From assembly GCF_033115175.1 (NCBI RefSeq), contig NC_084835.1, positions 90,331,948 to 90,395,947 of the forward strand: DNA of 64,000 bases. Reading direction: 5' to 3'. The DNA is from Lepus europaeus. Its lineage: Eukaryota > Chordata > Mammalia > Lagomorpha > Leporidae. Both the position numbers and the translations under genes were made by a program. The notes beneath the pieces are model-generated. The model had not been told where the DNA came from and made no database searches. It saw nothing but the letters and a program-made list of their open reading frames with translations. Within the stretch, counting starts at the first letter, position 1. Every line of letters begins with the position of its first letter. This document shows positions 12,108 through 24,555 of this stretch, one piece after another.

Positions 12108-12210
12108 AGTATCATAGAATCTCAGATTTGGAAATGTCTTTAGAGTTTAGTACAATCTTCTATGAATCTCAGTGTCAGGGGTCTCAGATAATTAGCCTCT
12201 ATTTGAATGC
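12108..12210 (+). mobile_element. Possible ancient SINE (MIR3-like) remnant
   Basis: 'tcatagaatctcagatttgg' followed by 'tctttagagttta' resembles the 'tcatagaatcttagagctgg...gaccttagagatca' start of an old mammalian tRNA-SINE. The similarity covers too few bases to be firm. Confidence 0.3.
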
Positions 12211-14645
12211 TTTCTACTAGTAGAAGTTATTTGAGAGCCAATATCATTGAGTATATGTCTACCTCTTGAACAGTTTTTATTTGAATATTAGAATTAACTT
12301 CCTTTAACTTCATTTTCCCAAATGCTCCTTCTTTTATGTTTTCAGCTACAATGATAAATAAATAAATAAATCCTAACTCTGCTGACCTCAGTTGGGTGTC
12401 TGTGTGTCTACAGTTCCATAGATTCGGAACTGACCCAGGATAATCTTTTCCCACACATTTTCTTTAATGTCTCTTGCATGATCCACGGGTGCTGCAAGAT
12501 CCACACTGCAAGAGATACTGTGGCCATACCTGTAGCTTCTTTTAGTACCCTTGAATATGGTTCATCTCTTGCTATCTTCCCATCTTTATCAAACTGTGAC
12601 ATACCCTTTGTCACAACATAGTTTTTTTTCCAATTTTAAATATTTTTTCATGTGGAAGTAAAACATTATCTTAACAGCAACAACAGAAAAAAAGGACTGT
12701 AATTTTCTGAGGATAAGTTTTATACACTGTACTAAATGCAAATGTGGGAATGACACAATGATGGGAGAAATATAGTACTCCCAAGACATTTACAACTTAC
12801 TGAGGGAAATGTGACATTCTTGGATATAGGTAAATATAGAGGAAAATAACGTGATAGTATGTCCTAAACTTTCAAAGACTCCAGCAACTTATAATCATTT
12901 AGAACTATATGACTTCCTCTCTAATAGACAGGAGTAAAGAGGAAGGCAGTTAGTCTCTGTCACATGGATGTAAAAAGGCAATACATGAAAAGTCACACCA
13001 TAAGGAAATATAAATCACATTTTACATAATAGCTTTACTATTTACACATCATCTTTGATGTTGTAATGACCACTCCCTGTGTGATTCCAAAGTCATACCC
13101 ACTCAGACTATAATTTATCCCATAAAACTTTCTTGGAATAGTTCTTATACAAAATACTCCTTAAACAGAAGCCAATCAATGTATCCTCGTTACTTAAAAG
13201 GTAATACAATAATAACAATTTCCAAACAATCTTTATCTTTAACCACTATGAGTTCCCTACTTATGACCCTCACTGTAGTATACTGAAGAAGGTTGCAATT
13301 TCAAAGGGTTCCAATTTCGATTTCCACCTTTTTGATCCCTATGTGCTAAAATTTCCAAATGACAGCCTCTCCTGCTATACCCACCTATGAGGGAAGTTGC
13401 CTCATCCTAAGAAGTTGCAAAGAGCAACTCTAGCTCCAGGGTTGAATATCTACCCTGTTCTGGGCAAGAAGATTGTACCTCATTGGACTATAAACCAGAA
13501 TCAGATGAAAAACTGCTAACTCTGAATTTGAGAAATTGTTGTGCCAAAGAAGAATAATTGCCGTGGCAATGGAAAAAAGTACAGAAGACAATTTAAGAGG
13601 AGTGGGCAAGCTATGCATTGGCAAGAAATAGAAAGAAGGAGCACAATGGTCCAGGCAAATGAGAGGCACAAAAGCAGAGAAGATGTGGCCCCACTAGTAC
13701 TTGAGCAAATAGACTATTCATAGCGTGCTTATTCCAGCTCCTTCATGGGTCTCTGGACAGCAACAAGTTTCATGAACTCTTTGCTAGCTGCAATAATGCC
13801 TATTATGTCCTTTCAATAAATTTCCTTTCTGTATGAGCCAGTTTTAGTGGGTTTCTATTCCTTGCAAAAAAATAATAATAATAATGTTTGACTAAGAGGC
13901 ACTTACAAACTTTTCTCACATTACTTCTAGATTTCAGCTTTGTTCTTAATCACTCTATCCTAATACAGCTTCCAAACCTTTGTTCAAGAAACAAGAAATG
14001 CGTAAGGGTTAACAAATGGTAATATGTTGTTTTTTAAATTTTTTTCAGTGCTTAATGTTAAATAAATAAATATTGGGAGTTGCATATTATTTCCTTCACA
14101 TAACAGAAGTGTTTAAGACTAGAGATCGATGAGGAAAGGGGAAAATGAATTGAAAAGATCTGTTTACCTTATCTCTCGAAGAAATTGCAAACACAAAATG
14201 TTACTTGAGTGCTTTGACAGAAGGTAGCATAAAGTCAGATGAATTCTGAGCTACCAAAAGAAGTTTTAGGGTGCACAGCCCTCATTAAAGTAATTATTCC
14301 AAGTGGGCAACAATAAAGTTCTAAATCAATGGAATTATTCCATTGGTTATACTGTTTACTTACTGTAAATATCCCACTGAACATCAAGTAGAAGATCCTT
14401 ATGAGCCAGAAGAGAAGTCACAAATGAAACAAGCAGGGGGAAAAAATAAACCTTTTTTTCACCAGAAAATCCAAGCTTATTAAGTTTCCATGGAAAATTT
14501 TTCTACACTTCTGTCTTTCTAAGCAGTAAGCAAGTGTGCAAACACTCAACTGGGAAAAATATAGTCTGGTAAGAAATAGACAACAGTAGGAGTCACAGTC
14601 CTGGATTGTACTCTCATTCCCCATCTCTTGTAAAAGATAAGAAAT
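12211..14645. other. Unique AT-rich DNA with simple repeats
   Basis: No gene is supported. Simple repeats include (ATAA)n at 12353-12371 and (ATA)n at 13870-13885. A frame at 13541-13723 lies opposite one of similar length and has no recognised domain. Confidence 0.5.
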
Positions 14646-14968
14646 GGGGCCAGTACTGTGGTATAGGTTAATCTTCTGCCGGCAATGCCAGTATCCCACA
14701 CAGGCACAGGTTTGAGTCCTGGCTGCTCCACTTCTGAGCCAGCTCCCTGCTAATGCACCTAGGAAAGCAGCCGAAGATGGCCCAAGTACTTGGGTCCCTG
14801 AACCCATGGAGAAGTTCCTGGCTCTTGGATTTGGCCTGGTTCAGCCTGGCCATTGCAGCCACTTGAGGAATGAACTAGTGGATGGAAGCGTCTCTCTCTC
14901 TTTCTCTCTATCTCTCTCTCTTCCTTCCTCCCTCAAATAAATAAATAAATAAATCTTTACCAAAAAAC
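14646..14968 (+). mobile_element. CSINE, full length
   Basis: It begins GGGGCCAGTACTGTGGTATA and shows a B-box-like 'ggtttgagtcctgg', the body 'gcccaagtacttgggtcc' and a CT stretch (14890-14930). The tail has (AAAT)n then CTTTAC. It is an older copy with the AAATA-type tail. Confidence 0.9.
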
Positions 14969-15711
14969 CTGAGAAAAGAAACCTGAATGGCCTCTACCCA
15001 CAAGTTGAGTTGAGAATCAGATATGCATATGAGTGAATATTGCAAAATTAAAACATACATTATAAATATAAGCTGTTAAATTCTGGTGGCATAATTTTCA
15101 TGTTTTTGTAAACTTGGAGAGAAAAAGAAATAAAATAATATGTTTTTTAAAATTATCTACCTTTCCCACTTCTTTCAAAAGTTTGAAAAGTAGTTATTAA
15201 AACTTCAGAGGAATCAAAAGTCTGCCCATCCATAATGCCTTCATTGTTTCCTGGATCTGTGAATGTCAATGAGTACATACCTCAAAATTACTCCTGTCAA
15301 TTATGAAGGCCCTTATCTTAGCATTGATTTTTACATGCACAAATCAATAGCAGGATATGGCCCAATAATTAATATTGGGAAACTGAATTGCTTTTTTCTC
15401 AGGCATTTAGCTTTAGCCACAGAGATATTCCTTTACTTTTTCCTAATACATTTTTTGTATATTATCACATTTTCTTTGTTTCCAAGGCAAAATTCTCTCA
15501 TATAAAAATAATATTTTTAATTTATCCAATGTAATTTGAAACGTCCTATTTATACACAAGGGTGATATACAAAGTATCTTATAAAAATATTTTAAGTATG
15601 ATTAAATTCTTTATTCCAGACTATTCCTATATATGCTTTCTCACAGAGTCTCTATTTAACAGTGATATGATATCACTCAAATGATCTGTTTTTCAAACAT
15701 TATTACTATCT
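14969..15711. other. Unique AT-rich DNA
   Basis: No repeat or gene recognised. An 80-codon frame at 15263-15505 has a hydrophobic C-terminal part, as AT-rich DNA often encodes, and no recognisable motif. Confidence 0.5.
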
Positions 15712-15979
15712 GGGGCAGGCACTATGGCATAGCAGATACAGCCGCCACCTGCAGTGCTGGCATCCCATATGGGTGCCAGTTTGGGTTCCATCTACTCCAC
15801 TCCCAATCCAGCCCTCTGCTATGGCCTGGGAAAGCAGTAGGAGATGGCCTAAGTCCTTGGGTACCTTGGGTACCTGGAGACCCAGAAGAAGCCCCTTGCT
15901 GCTGGCTTCAGATCAGCTCTGCTCCAGCTGTTGCAGCCATTTGAGGAGTGAACCAGCAGATCAAAGACCTTTCTCTCTC

Positions 15980-16030
<51 letters not shown>

Positions 16031-16078
16031 CTCTGTAGCTCAGCCTTTCAAATAAATAAATAAATCTAAAAAAAAAAG
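15712..16078 (+). mobile_element. CSINE with expanded (CT)n
   Basis: The head is GGGGCAGGCACTATGGCATA. The body includes 'catcccatatgggtgcc', 'ggcctaagtccttgggtacc' and a small tandem repeat of 'cttgggtac' (two copies near 15857-15876). It ends with 'cctttcaaataaataaataa' and an A tail. The CT region has expanded to about 40 bases. Confidence 0.92.
15985..16026. repeat. (TC)n microsatellite inside CSINE
   Basis: About 20 TC units with few interruptions, grown from the CT-rich region of the surrounding SINE. Confidence 0.9.
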
Positions 16079-16509
16079 TTACTGTCTGACCAGGATTGTG
16101 TGAGGTACCAGGGGATCAAAAATGAATATGAACTTGTCCTTTTCTTTAATAACTGCACAAGTCATTATGTAAAAAGAGACAGATGTAATAAACACATTGT
16201 GATCTATAAAATAAAATATGTAAGCCCAGTATCCAGTACTGGTAGTTAGAGTTGCCTTTTAGTATTGCTGCAATTGACTCAAAGAGACTTCAAGGGGTTG
16301 CTTTGGCATTCTTCTTCCCAATGGCATACAGTGACAATAGGATCTTAAAATTGGCTGTAATGGAAATATTTACACCATAAGAATAGGCAGTACTACCAAC
16401 CAGAACATCTTTCTCCCCCAGAGAACCCATTTTTAAACATTTCCTCACGTCACTGCCTTTAACACTTCTGAGATAAAGAAATGATGGATGCTGAATTCGG
16501 ACTAACTTT
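16079..16509. other. Unique DNA
   Basis: No repeat, gene or RNA is recognised between the two CSINEs. Confidence 0.5.
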
Positions 16510-16857
16510 AAAATGTGGTATCGGGCCGGCGCCGTGGCTCAACAGGCTAATCCTCCGCCTTGCGGCGCCGGCACACCGGGTTCTAGTCCCGGTCGGGGCA
16601 CCGATCCTGTCCCGGTTGCCCCTCTTCCAGGCCAGCTCTCTGCTGTGGCTAGGGAGTGCAGTGGAGGATGGCCCAAGTCCTTGGGTCCTGCACCCCATGG
16701 GAGACCAGGAGAAGCACCTGGCTCCTGCCATCGGAACAGCGCGGTGCGCCGGCCGCAGCGCGCTACCGCGGCGGCCATTGGAGGGTGAACCAACGGCAAA
16801 AAGGAAGACCTTTCTCTCTGTCTCTCTCTCTCACTGTCCACTCTGCCTGTCAAAAAA

Positions 16858-16893
<36 letters not shown>

Positions 16894-16900
16894 TGGTATC
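16510..16900 (+). mobile_element. Young full-length CSINE with perfect 13-bp duplication
   Basis: The element proper runs from 16523 (GGGCCGGCGCCGTGGCTC) to the A tail ending at about 16890. RNA polymerase III internal promoter boxes are intact: A box TGGCTCAACAGG at 16535-16546 and B box GGGTTCTAGTCCC at 16578-16590. The body keeps many CpGs ('gcgcggtgcgccggccgc'), which decay quickly in old copies. The tail is about 38 A with one T. AAAATGTGGTATC flanks it at 16510-16522 and 16888-16900 without mismatch. This is probably the youngest insertion in the window. Confidence 0.96.
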
Positions 16901-17799
16901 ATGCCTAGGTGTCAGAGCAAGGAACAACAAGGTTTTTATGAATTATATTTGCATTTCCACTTGGCCATTTAACAATTGTGGGACAGATCAATTATTTGAA
17001 AAAACAGAACAGTGGTGATTGTAATTTTTTGGACAATTGTTCACAATAGACAAGGAGTAGTGTAACTGGCCATTTTAATTAACAAATAAATAAGTACATA
17101 TAGAACAAATAGAATGAACAAATAAAATAAGTACATATTAACCAGATAAGTTTTATCATTGAACTAATTTCTATTGAGCATTGCAAAAAATGAAAATAAT
17201 AAACCCTGATACTTTTAAAGCATTATGCTACCATGGAAATTTGAAGTGTGTAGAGAGTTGCCATAAGATAAACCTTAGTGATATTATTTTGTCTTTGAAC
17301 AGGCATAGTCAGGTAGTTAAACAACTAACTGATTGTTCAAATTTATATGAAGTCCCCATTAGGATAGAAAATCAAAAACAGATCAATGGATGATAAACCC
17401 CTGAGTCAAGAGTCATGAGTTTCACATGCCTCCTAACGTGAGCCAGAAGAGAAATCTACCATGGTGATCAGATTCTCTCTCCTTGGGGAGATCTTATCCA
17501 TGAATCTTATCCATGCCACCAAGTTTTTCTTATTTGTTGTGTTATTATAAAATATAGGGACAGAAAAATTTAAAACCATAGTTCAAAAGAAGTAAAGATT
17601 TAGTACAAGCCTGCCATTCACTGATAATCCCTATTAACATAATAATGTACTTTCATTCAAATATATATTCTCTGCCTATGTGCATTATATTCTTTTAGAG
17701 ATAATACAGCCAAATTAGATTTGAATGAGTTTTGTACATTATATCTTTCTATATTATTACATATAACTATTGGAAAACTTAAATGCCAGAAATGTATCT
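16901..17799. other. Unique AT-rich DNA
   Basis: No gene or identifiable repeat. A 70-codon frame at 17181-17393 has no recognised features. Confidence 0.5.
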
Positions 17800-18430
17800 C
17801 TTTTTACAGATATATTATCTAGCCAAACAATTCCTTACGTTGTACATGTTGTTCCCATTCTTTCCTGTAAATAGGAAAGTGATGATCATTTATATATTAA
17901 TGCTTGAATATTAATCCCTAATTATTTTCTCCGAATGAGTTCTTCAAAGTGGTAATTTTAGGTTAAAAGATTAAAAACAATTTTACGAGTGTTGGAAAAT
18001 ATTGCCAAACTGTTCTTCCAGCAGCTGTTACCTTTAACTAATTGGATTAAAGTACCATTTCCCTATATCATCACCAAACTGCACCTTATTTTTAATGTTT
18101 TCTTATAATGATTGATAAAGACTGTCTTACTTTAATGTGTAGTCCTTTGATCATAAGTTAAATATTTTTATCAACGCAAAATTTCATGTTTATCAATCTC
18201 AAAATCCTTTGTGAATTTCTTGTTCATGCCCTGTGTTTAATTTTTTTTCTTTTTGGCAAGAGGGTGTTGAGTAGAAGATAAGCCCTTTTATGTAATAAGT
18301 AAAAAATATTTTGCCTATGTGTTATAAATATTTCCTCAACACCATGCTGACACATTTTACAATCAGAACTATCATTTTACATACCTTTTGACATTTTCCT
18401 GTGTTAAAACAAATCCATTTGTTCTGTATC
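17800..18430. mobile_element. Possible ancient LINE remnant (L1M/HAL1-like)
   Basis: Ordered fragments such as 'atattgccaaactgttctt', 'ttgtgaatttcttgttcatg' and 'ttatgtaataagtaaaaaat' resemble old LINE sequence of the pattern 'atattgccaaattgccct...ttgtgaattgcctgttcat...ctctttatatattaagga'. There is no intact frame. Family and orientation are uncertain. Confidence 0.4.
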
Positions 18431-18472
18431 ACCTACAAGAAGAAATCACTACTACAGCTCACAAATGTTATG

Positions 18473-18795
18473 TTTATTTTTTTCTTTTATAATTTATTTG
18501 AGAGACAGACAGAAAGCGAGATAAATTTAAGAGAGCTCTCATTCACTAGTTTACTCCCCAAATTCCCATAAAGGCCAGGGCTGGCTCTGGGCTTTAACTG
18601 AGAGCCAAGAATTCAATCCTGATTTCCCACATGAGTGTCAGGAATACAACTATTTAAGCCATTACAACCGCCTCCCAGGGGATACAATAGCAGGAAGTTA
18701 GAATCAGGTGCCAGAGCTGGAAACTGAACCCAGACACTCTTAGTGTGGGATGTGTACAACTCAATTTCTAGGCGAAATGTCTACTCCACAAGTGC
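18473..18795 (-). mobile_element. CSINE, old copy, reverse orientation
   Basis: Reversed tail and GA-rich stretch lie at 18480-18530, followed by 'cattcactagtttactcccc', 'gatttcccacatgagtgtc' and a head decayed beyond easy recognition. Many substitutions indicate age. Confidence 0.78.
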
Positions 18796-18802
18796 TATTA
18801 AG

Positions 18803-19133
18803 AATCCTAACATTGGGGCTGGCACAGTGGCGCAGTAGGTTAATCCTCCGCCTGCAGCTGCATCAACCTATATAGGCACCGGTTCTAGTCCCGGTGGCTC
18901 CTCTCCCAATCCAACTCTGCTATGGCCTGAGAAAGCAGTAGAAGATGGTTCAAGTCCTTGGACCCCCGCACCTGTATGTGAAACCGGAAGAAGCTCCAGG
19001 CTCCTGGCTCCATTGCAGCCATTTGGGAGTGAACCAACAGAAAGAAGACCATTCTCTCTGTCTCTTCCTCTCACTGGCTGTAACTCTACCTCTTAAATAA
19101 GTAAATAAAATCTTAAAAAAAAAAATCCTAACA
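18803..19133 (+). mobile_element. CSINE with 10-bp target duplication
   Basis: The element runs from about 18815 (GGGGCTGGCACAGTGGCGCA) to an A-rich tail near 19123. AATCCTAACA flanks it at 18803-18812 and 19124-19133. It retains the B-box-like 'ggttctagtcccgg' and lacks some body sequence, so it is shorter than its relatives. It landed immediately next to an older, oppositely oriented CSINE. Confidence 0.92.
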
Positions 19134-19412
19134 GCGATAATTATTATATTATATTTATATGATACAGAGATTTTATAGTACATTTACAACCACTAGTAAG
19201 TATTTAGCAGAGTTATGCTTCCAATGAAAGTAACTATGTATTATAAGAATTATCATAAACTAAATAAATTTTGTTAGATTTAAGAAAAATTTAAATTATC
19301 TTATAACATTAATGTCATATAAAAAATTAGGAACTCTATATGAGTTGCTCAAATTCACAGAAAGCAACTGAAAATAATTCTCTTGACTCCAAAAAACTCC
19401 AAAACTATTGCT
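19134..19412. other. Unique AT-rich spacer
   Basis: Nothing recognised. Confidence 0.5.
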
Positions 19413-19795
19413 ATAGTTTGGATACTGATTTGAGTCTTGCTAAGACCCATATGTTAAACATTTGGTCTCCAAAGTCTTAAATTAATGGTACTAAGAAGGT
19501 GGAAACAGCCCAATTATGATGTTTAGAAGTGGGTCCTTTGGAGAGTGATTAGTCTGAAGTAGGCAGTTTGAGTACAGCCCCATGGATTTATAAGGAAAAA
19601 CAGGCAGAAATGTGCTCCCTCTTGACATGCCACATCAGGACTCTTCCAGAAAGAACACCATCATCAGATGCTTATCCAATTTTGTACTAGGAACCTCCAA
19701 AACAGGGATCCAAAATAAGCCCCCTTGTATCATGAGTAGTTTGTCCTAGATATCTCATTGTATTAACAACAAAAGAACCAATATAATTATTCTCT
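19413..19795 (+). mobile_element. MaLR-type (MLT1/MST-like) solitary LTR
   Basis: It starts 'tgctatagtttggatactga' and continues with 'gacccatatgttaaacattt', 'atttataaggaaaaacag' and ends 'agaaccaatataatt'. This follows the order of an ERVL-MaLR LTR ('tgctatggtttggatgtga...cccatgtgttgaaggctt...ctgactaatacaa'). No internal retroviral genes are next to it, so it is a solo LTR. Confidence 0.7.
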
Positions 19796-22700
19796 ATTAT
19801 TATTCCCTACCATAAGATGCTCCACCAATCAGAATCAATCTATACATATGCTTTATTTCTATTTTTTCCAAAGGAACAAGTCCAATCTCTCATCAGTATC
19901 ACTAATACCAATTCCATTTTTATTTCAGAAATCTGAACTCATTTAGGCTGTGCCCAGCACCTCATGCCATGCTCCCTCTCAACCTCTCCACACATACATA
20001 CACAATGCCATTTTAAAGATAATTTCAATTTCAACTGCTTTCATAAAATCTTCCTATAGTTCTTAGCTCTGGAATGACTGAGGATTTGTTTTCATTCATC
20101 TTACATACAATTACTAATAAAACCAATAATCATATCTATCTGCACTGACCAGTTTCAAGAGAAAAAATAAATGGAGCTACATATCACTATTATTTCCAGT
20201 TTTGCATATTTATCACTCTAAATTAAAGACAGACCACTTAACTCATTTATATTTCTTTCAGCATCAAAAACAGTACTGTACCTACCCAGACACCTTGTAA
20301 ATCCTCATTGACCAAACATTATCTGTGCTCAGATCTATCAGATTATTTAGCAACTCTTTCACCTATATAAATACATATGCATTATGTGAATCACTTAATG
20401 ACTGACTGTAAAGTGCCTTAAGCAATAAACATAGTTCAAATTTCTTTACTTTTTAAAGTATGATTATTTTATTGCCAAAGAATAGCTTAACTATGTTTAA
20501 TACTGAAGGAATATAGTTATATGACTAGCATAAATTTTGTCCAGTCCTGTTAGGACGACACCATGAAAACTGATCATTATGAGCAGTTGTTTCTGCACAT
20601 TTTCTTTTGTGACTCATGAGCAAGATATTTCCCCTAGCTGATGATAACACATCACAACTGCCCCAAATATGTTGTTCAGAGGAAGTTATATCAGTTTAAG
20701 TTTCCACAGAGGATAAGCTAATCATATAAATAAATTATACATGGGTATAGGAAATTGCATTATTGTAAATTGGACAAATTGAGTTTAAGAGAAGAAAACA
20801 TAATTGTGTAATTTTAGGAAGGAATAAATATTGACCAAAATGCACATTTTTACAAGTAATTTTATCTCTGATCAGCAACAAACATGTTTCTTGATCAATA
20901 TTTGCAGGTTGATTCATTTCCTGCCATATAGAACTTGATGGGCTCGTCAATATATCCAAAGATTTTAAAAGGTTTAAAAAAAGGATTGTTTTTAAAATAA
21001 GCTTTTCTAACTGTTCTTTTTTCCTTTCTTTCCTGAGTTTCCTAAATGTTTACAGAAACACTGAGCACAGTGGTAAGTAGAATGTACAGAAAGGAAGGAA
21101 TTTCTTTGACACATGGTTAGGTCAGAGATAACAGCACTCACTAGGAAAAAGAAAAACAGCAAAATGTGGACTTCCTTCAAATGTCAATGTAGCGGAAAGA
21201 TTAGTAGGCTCTCAACATAGAACAAGGGCAAATTAGAAAGTCTTCCATCAAGTAGACTATAAAGTTTAAAATATCTTGGGTTGCACAACACTCTATTTTT
21301 CAATGTTCTTTCTTGACCTATTAACAATTCTTTAGCATTTTGCATCAGTGATTTGAGAGATGCTGTTGACATGGATGCTTGAAGGAAGCACAAAAATGGT
21401 ACTATCTTGTTTCTGCCTTCAGAAATCTCATGACTTAACCAAGGAGACAACATGTACATGTCTAAGGATTTTATGGGTTGCGATTATATAAGCATTACGA
21501 AGCCTGTGAAATCAAGATGCAAATGGGAGCATATAATTCTGGGTGGTGAATTCCTTGACAGCTTCCTGGATAGTCAAAAATTTTCAAGATTTTCAACAAA
21601 AGGAGTTTCTAAGATTTTGAATTTTGCTGAATGATAATCTGGAATAAGGAAATAATATGGTACTAAGACTAAAAATTACATGATATTATAATAAAATTAG
21701 GACAAGCTTAGTGAGTTATTCACCCAGAGTGTTAAAGAGATAGAGGTGAAAATGGTACTGAGGGATAGGATGATGCTTTTGAAATCTTTGAAGGCAATTC
21801 TTAGGTGAAAATCCATTATTTTTTATTCAGAAAAAAAACAGTAGTGAGCACAAAATTATTGGCAGCCTTATGAAGTGAATAAGTTTGTTTCAGTCTGTAA
21901 ATGTGAAAAGTTCAGTATAGGCAATAAGCAAAATAAAAACTATATTAATACTTAGAGGTACCTAACACAGTACCCTTTTCAAAGCTCTATGATTCTCAGT
22001 AATCTTTACAGAATCTAGAATTTCAGTGTTGACATGAGCTTGTTGGAAAATGCAAACCTAATTAAGGAGTAATGACTTTCAAAGGTTGTCTCAAGCATTG
22101 AACTATGCATCTACTAAGGTGTTATCCTCTCCATCTATGAGCCAAGATCTGAGATTAGAGTTGGTTTGATAGTGCAGATTTCTTGATCAATACAATGTCT
22201 ATTGAAGAAAAAGACTCACAACCAATTAATTGGGATTCAATGGATAGGTTGACCACTACTGCCATCAACACATATGTGGTGATCTCTGGATCCAACAGGA
22301 ACAGACATTTCTGCTCATAATATGGGACAAGTGTGGCAACTCAGAGGTCAAGCTGTAAAAATCATATTGATTCCTATAGAGATACAAAAGTCAACATTGG
22401 CAGAGGCTACATAGTGAAGAAAATAGAATTATATAGGAACATTTATTTTTAAAGTTATTCCCAACACATCAAGCTGAGAGGGCAGGAGGAGGGGAGGGTA
22501 TGGAGAAGGTGAAAGTACTCTCCCAGCAAAGGTGGCAAATTCTAGCCACAAAGATGGTTCAGCATGAGAGCAGTAGGTTGAAGACAGACAAAGCCCTGAC
22601 AGAGAATTTTACAACATCTGTCATATGAAATTGAGAATGAACTCAAACCTTCCTGAAAAAGTTAAAGAATTGCTTACTAGGCATGGAACTATTTATTTTC

Positions 22701-23464
22701 TACTACAATCTGTCCCTAATGTTGAGACAATTGAAAATATCAAACATGGTAGAACTCAGTGGGGACATCCTAAGGCATATTTTTGAAAGGGAAAATGAGG
22801 GAAAAGGGAAGAAATGCAAGAAATTTTGGTAAAAAGGGCTCCTTCCTTACTTGGAACTCTTGTACATTTCTACGTACATAAACAGTTTCAAAATGAATGT
22901 TCTTTGTTTTGAAATATGTTGACCTATTCTATTGTAAATGTAATTATACTAATCATAAAAATTTTCAAGATACTCAGAAAAGTACACATAATTAATAATG
23001 TAGTATATCATTTCATCACCTATAAATAACAAAGGTAAATATGTTTTCTTTTGTTTTCTTTATTAAAGAAACAAATACAATTTCTAGCAGATTTAGAACC
23101 TGGTTATTGTTCCATGGTTTTGTTCATGTAATACTGGGATGGACATTTTCCTGCATTATGAAATAATTTTCAAAAGTGTCAAAATAAAAATATAGTCATA
23201 GACATTTTAACTAAGTAAATAAATAGTTGATCCTGCTTTAGTATGCCATGACTGCTGTAACTGGGACATCATTTCTTCTTCAAGTTAGCCATTTAAATCC
23301 CTGTCTCATCTCTAATACTCAGCTCACCATTCAATTGTGAAGAATCTTGTTGACAGATTTCCTGACAGCCTCTCCTTACTTCACTTGGCCAAACAGACTC
23401 AATCATCTGCTCTTCGTGTCATGTATGTACCGTGCACATTCCTCAATCAGAAGATTCTCTTAAT
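19796..23464. other. Unique AT-rich DNA, 3.7 kb
   Basis: I recognise no CSINE, LTR, RNA gene or coding exon in this stretch. Frames of 60-91 codons (for example 21184-21459 on the minus strand) have no family features. Some parts may be decayed LINEs, but I cannot support a call. Confidence 0.5.
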
Positions 23465-23600
23465 GAGTTAGGCACTGTGCTAAGAGCTTTCTGAACATCT
23501 GCTATCTCATTTCTTTCTCATCACCATCTTAGTGCTGTGTTGTATTAGTTTCCCAGTTTTATAGATGAAGATAGTGATTATCAGTGTTTTCAATCTGATT
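23465..23600 (-). mobile_element. MIR SINE remnant, reverse orientation
   Basis: 'gttaggcactgtgctaagag' then 'tatctcatttctttctcatc' and 'cccagttttatagatgaag' follow the reversed MIR order ('ggcactgtgctaagcgctt...ctcatttaatcctcaca...ccattttacagatgagga'). Confidence 0.65.
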
Positions 23601-23689
23601 ATGTCTAACACCTCTCAATGGGTAAAACCATAACCCAAACCCCAATCTAACTGTTGCTACAGTCCTATTATACACAACTACTATGTAGC

Positions 23690-24112
23690 TGTGTGCATAA
23701 ATTATGATTTCTGTTTTTTAAGGTTGTCATACATTCTATTTTTGCTGCATAATGTTATACTACTATAGTTTTAGTGATCTGTGATTACTGTAAATAGGTG
23801 AAATGGTCATTTTTCCATTGACTTATTGTTTATAGCCATTGTCTATATTCCCACTAAACTAAGGTCTCTTTTCTTCTTACTTGTTAAATTTTTTATTCAG
23901 TGAAGTAGTAAGCCTTTTTACAGTAATGTAAATTTAAAATATGTTATCTTAACACAAAGAAAAAAGAAAGCGGGGAGGAGGGTGGAAGGAACAGAGGGGA
24001 AGAGAGGAAGGAGGGGAAAAGAAAGAACATCATTATGTTCTTAAAATTGTATCTACAAATCACATTAAATCTGTTAAAAACTAATTAAAATTAAAATTAA
24101 AAAACTCTGAAG
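23690..24112 (+). mobile_element. Rabbit-type L1 3' UTR, 5'-truncated
   Basis: 'cttcttacttgttaaatttt' followed by 'ttattcagtgaagtagtaag' aligns with 'cttcctctttgttgaattct' and 'ttatttagtggagggttaag' in the L1 near 63050. Both copies then have an AT-rich part, a purine tract (here 23955-24030) and an A-rich end. No ORF2 part is present, so the copy is truncated within the 3' UTR. Confidence 0.72.
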
Positions 24113-24117
24113 TTTTT

Positions 24118-24272
24118 TGAAGCTCCTGGCTTCAGACTGACCCAGTCCCAGCTGTTACAACCATTTCATGAGTACACCAGTAGATGGAAGATACCTTTCT
24201 TGCTCTCTCTCTCTCCTCTCTCTCTTTCTGTCACTCTAATGAATAAATTAATAAAGATTTTTAAAAAGAAAT
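24118..24272 (+). mobile_element. CSINE 3' fragment
   Basis: 'gaagctcctggcttcagact', 'ccagtagatggaagatacct', a CT stretch and 'taatgaataaattaataaag' are the 3' half of a C repeat. The head is missing: the fragment follows directly on the A-rich end of the L1 3' UTR. Confidence 0.82.
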
Positions 24273-24555
24273 ATATTTAGTGTGACAGGCACTGAATTTA
24301 ATTCTATTTAACTTTTATTTAATCACATTTAGATAGTCATTAAGTGGACATTTCTACTAAGTTGGAAGCAATAGCTCCATCAAATAAATGATATTCCTGA
24401 AAATCACTAATAAAAACAAAGTAAATGAAAATAAAAATGACCAGGAGATGTGAATAGGTAAGTCAAAGAAGTGATATCCAGGGCTGGCATTGTAGCTTAG
24501 CAGGTAAAGCCCCAGCCTGCAGCGTCAGCATCCCATATGGGTGCCAGTTCATGTC

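Noticed and set aside
14418..14807. 129-codon minus-strand frame
   Set aside because: Its N-terminal part is antisense CSINE; the same peptide pattern recurs in every reversed CSINE.
16523..16600. tRNA gene
   Set aside because: A and B boxes are present, but they belong to the tRNA-derived head of the CSINE; there is no complete cloverleaf.
16481..16861. Several overlapping frames of 90-126 codons
   Set aside because: All are translations of the young CSINE, which is GC-rich and has few stop codons; no protein is encoded.
19413..19795. Complete endogenous retrovirus
   Set aside because: Only LTR sequence is present; no gag, pol or env-like frame lies on either side, nor near the other LTRs.
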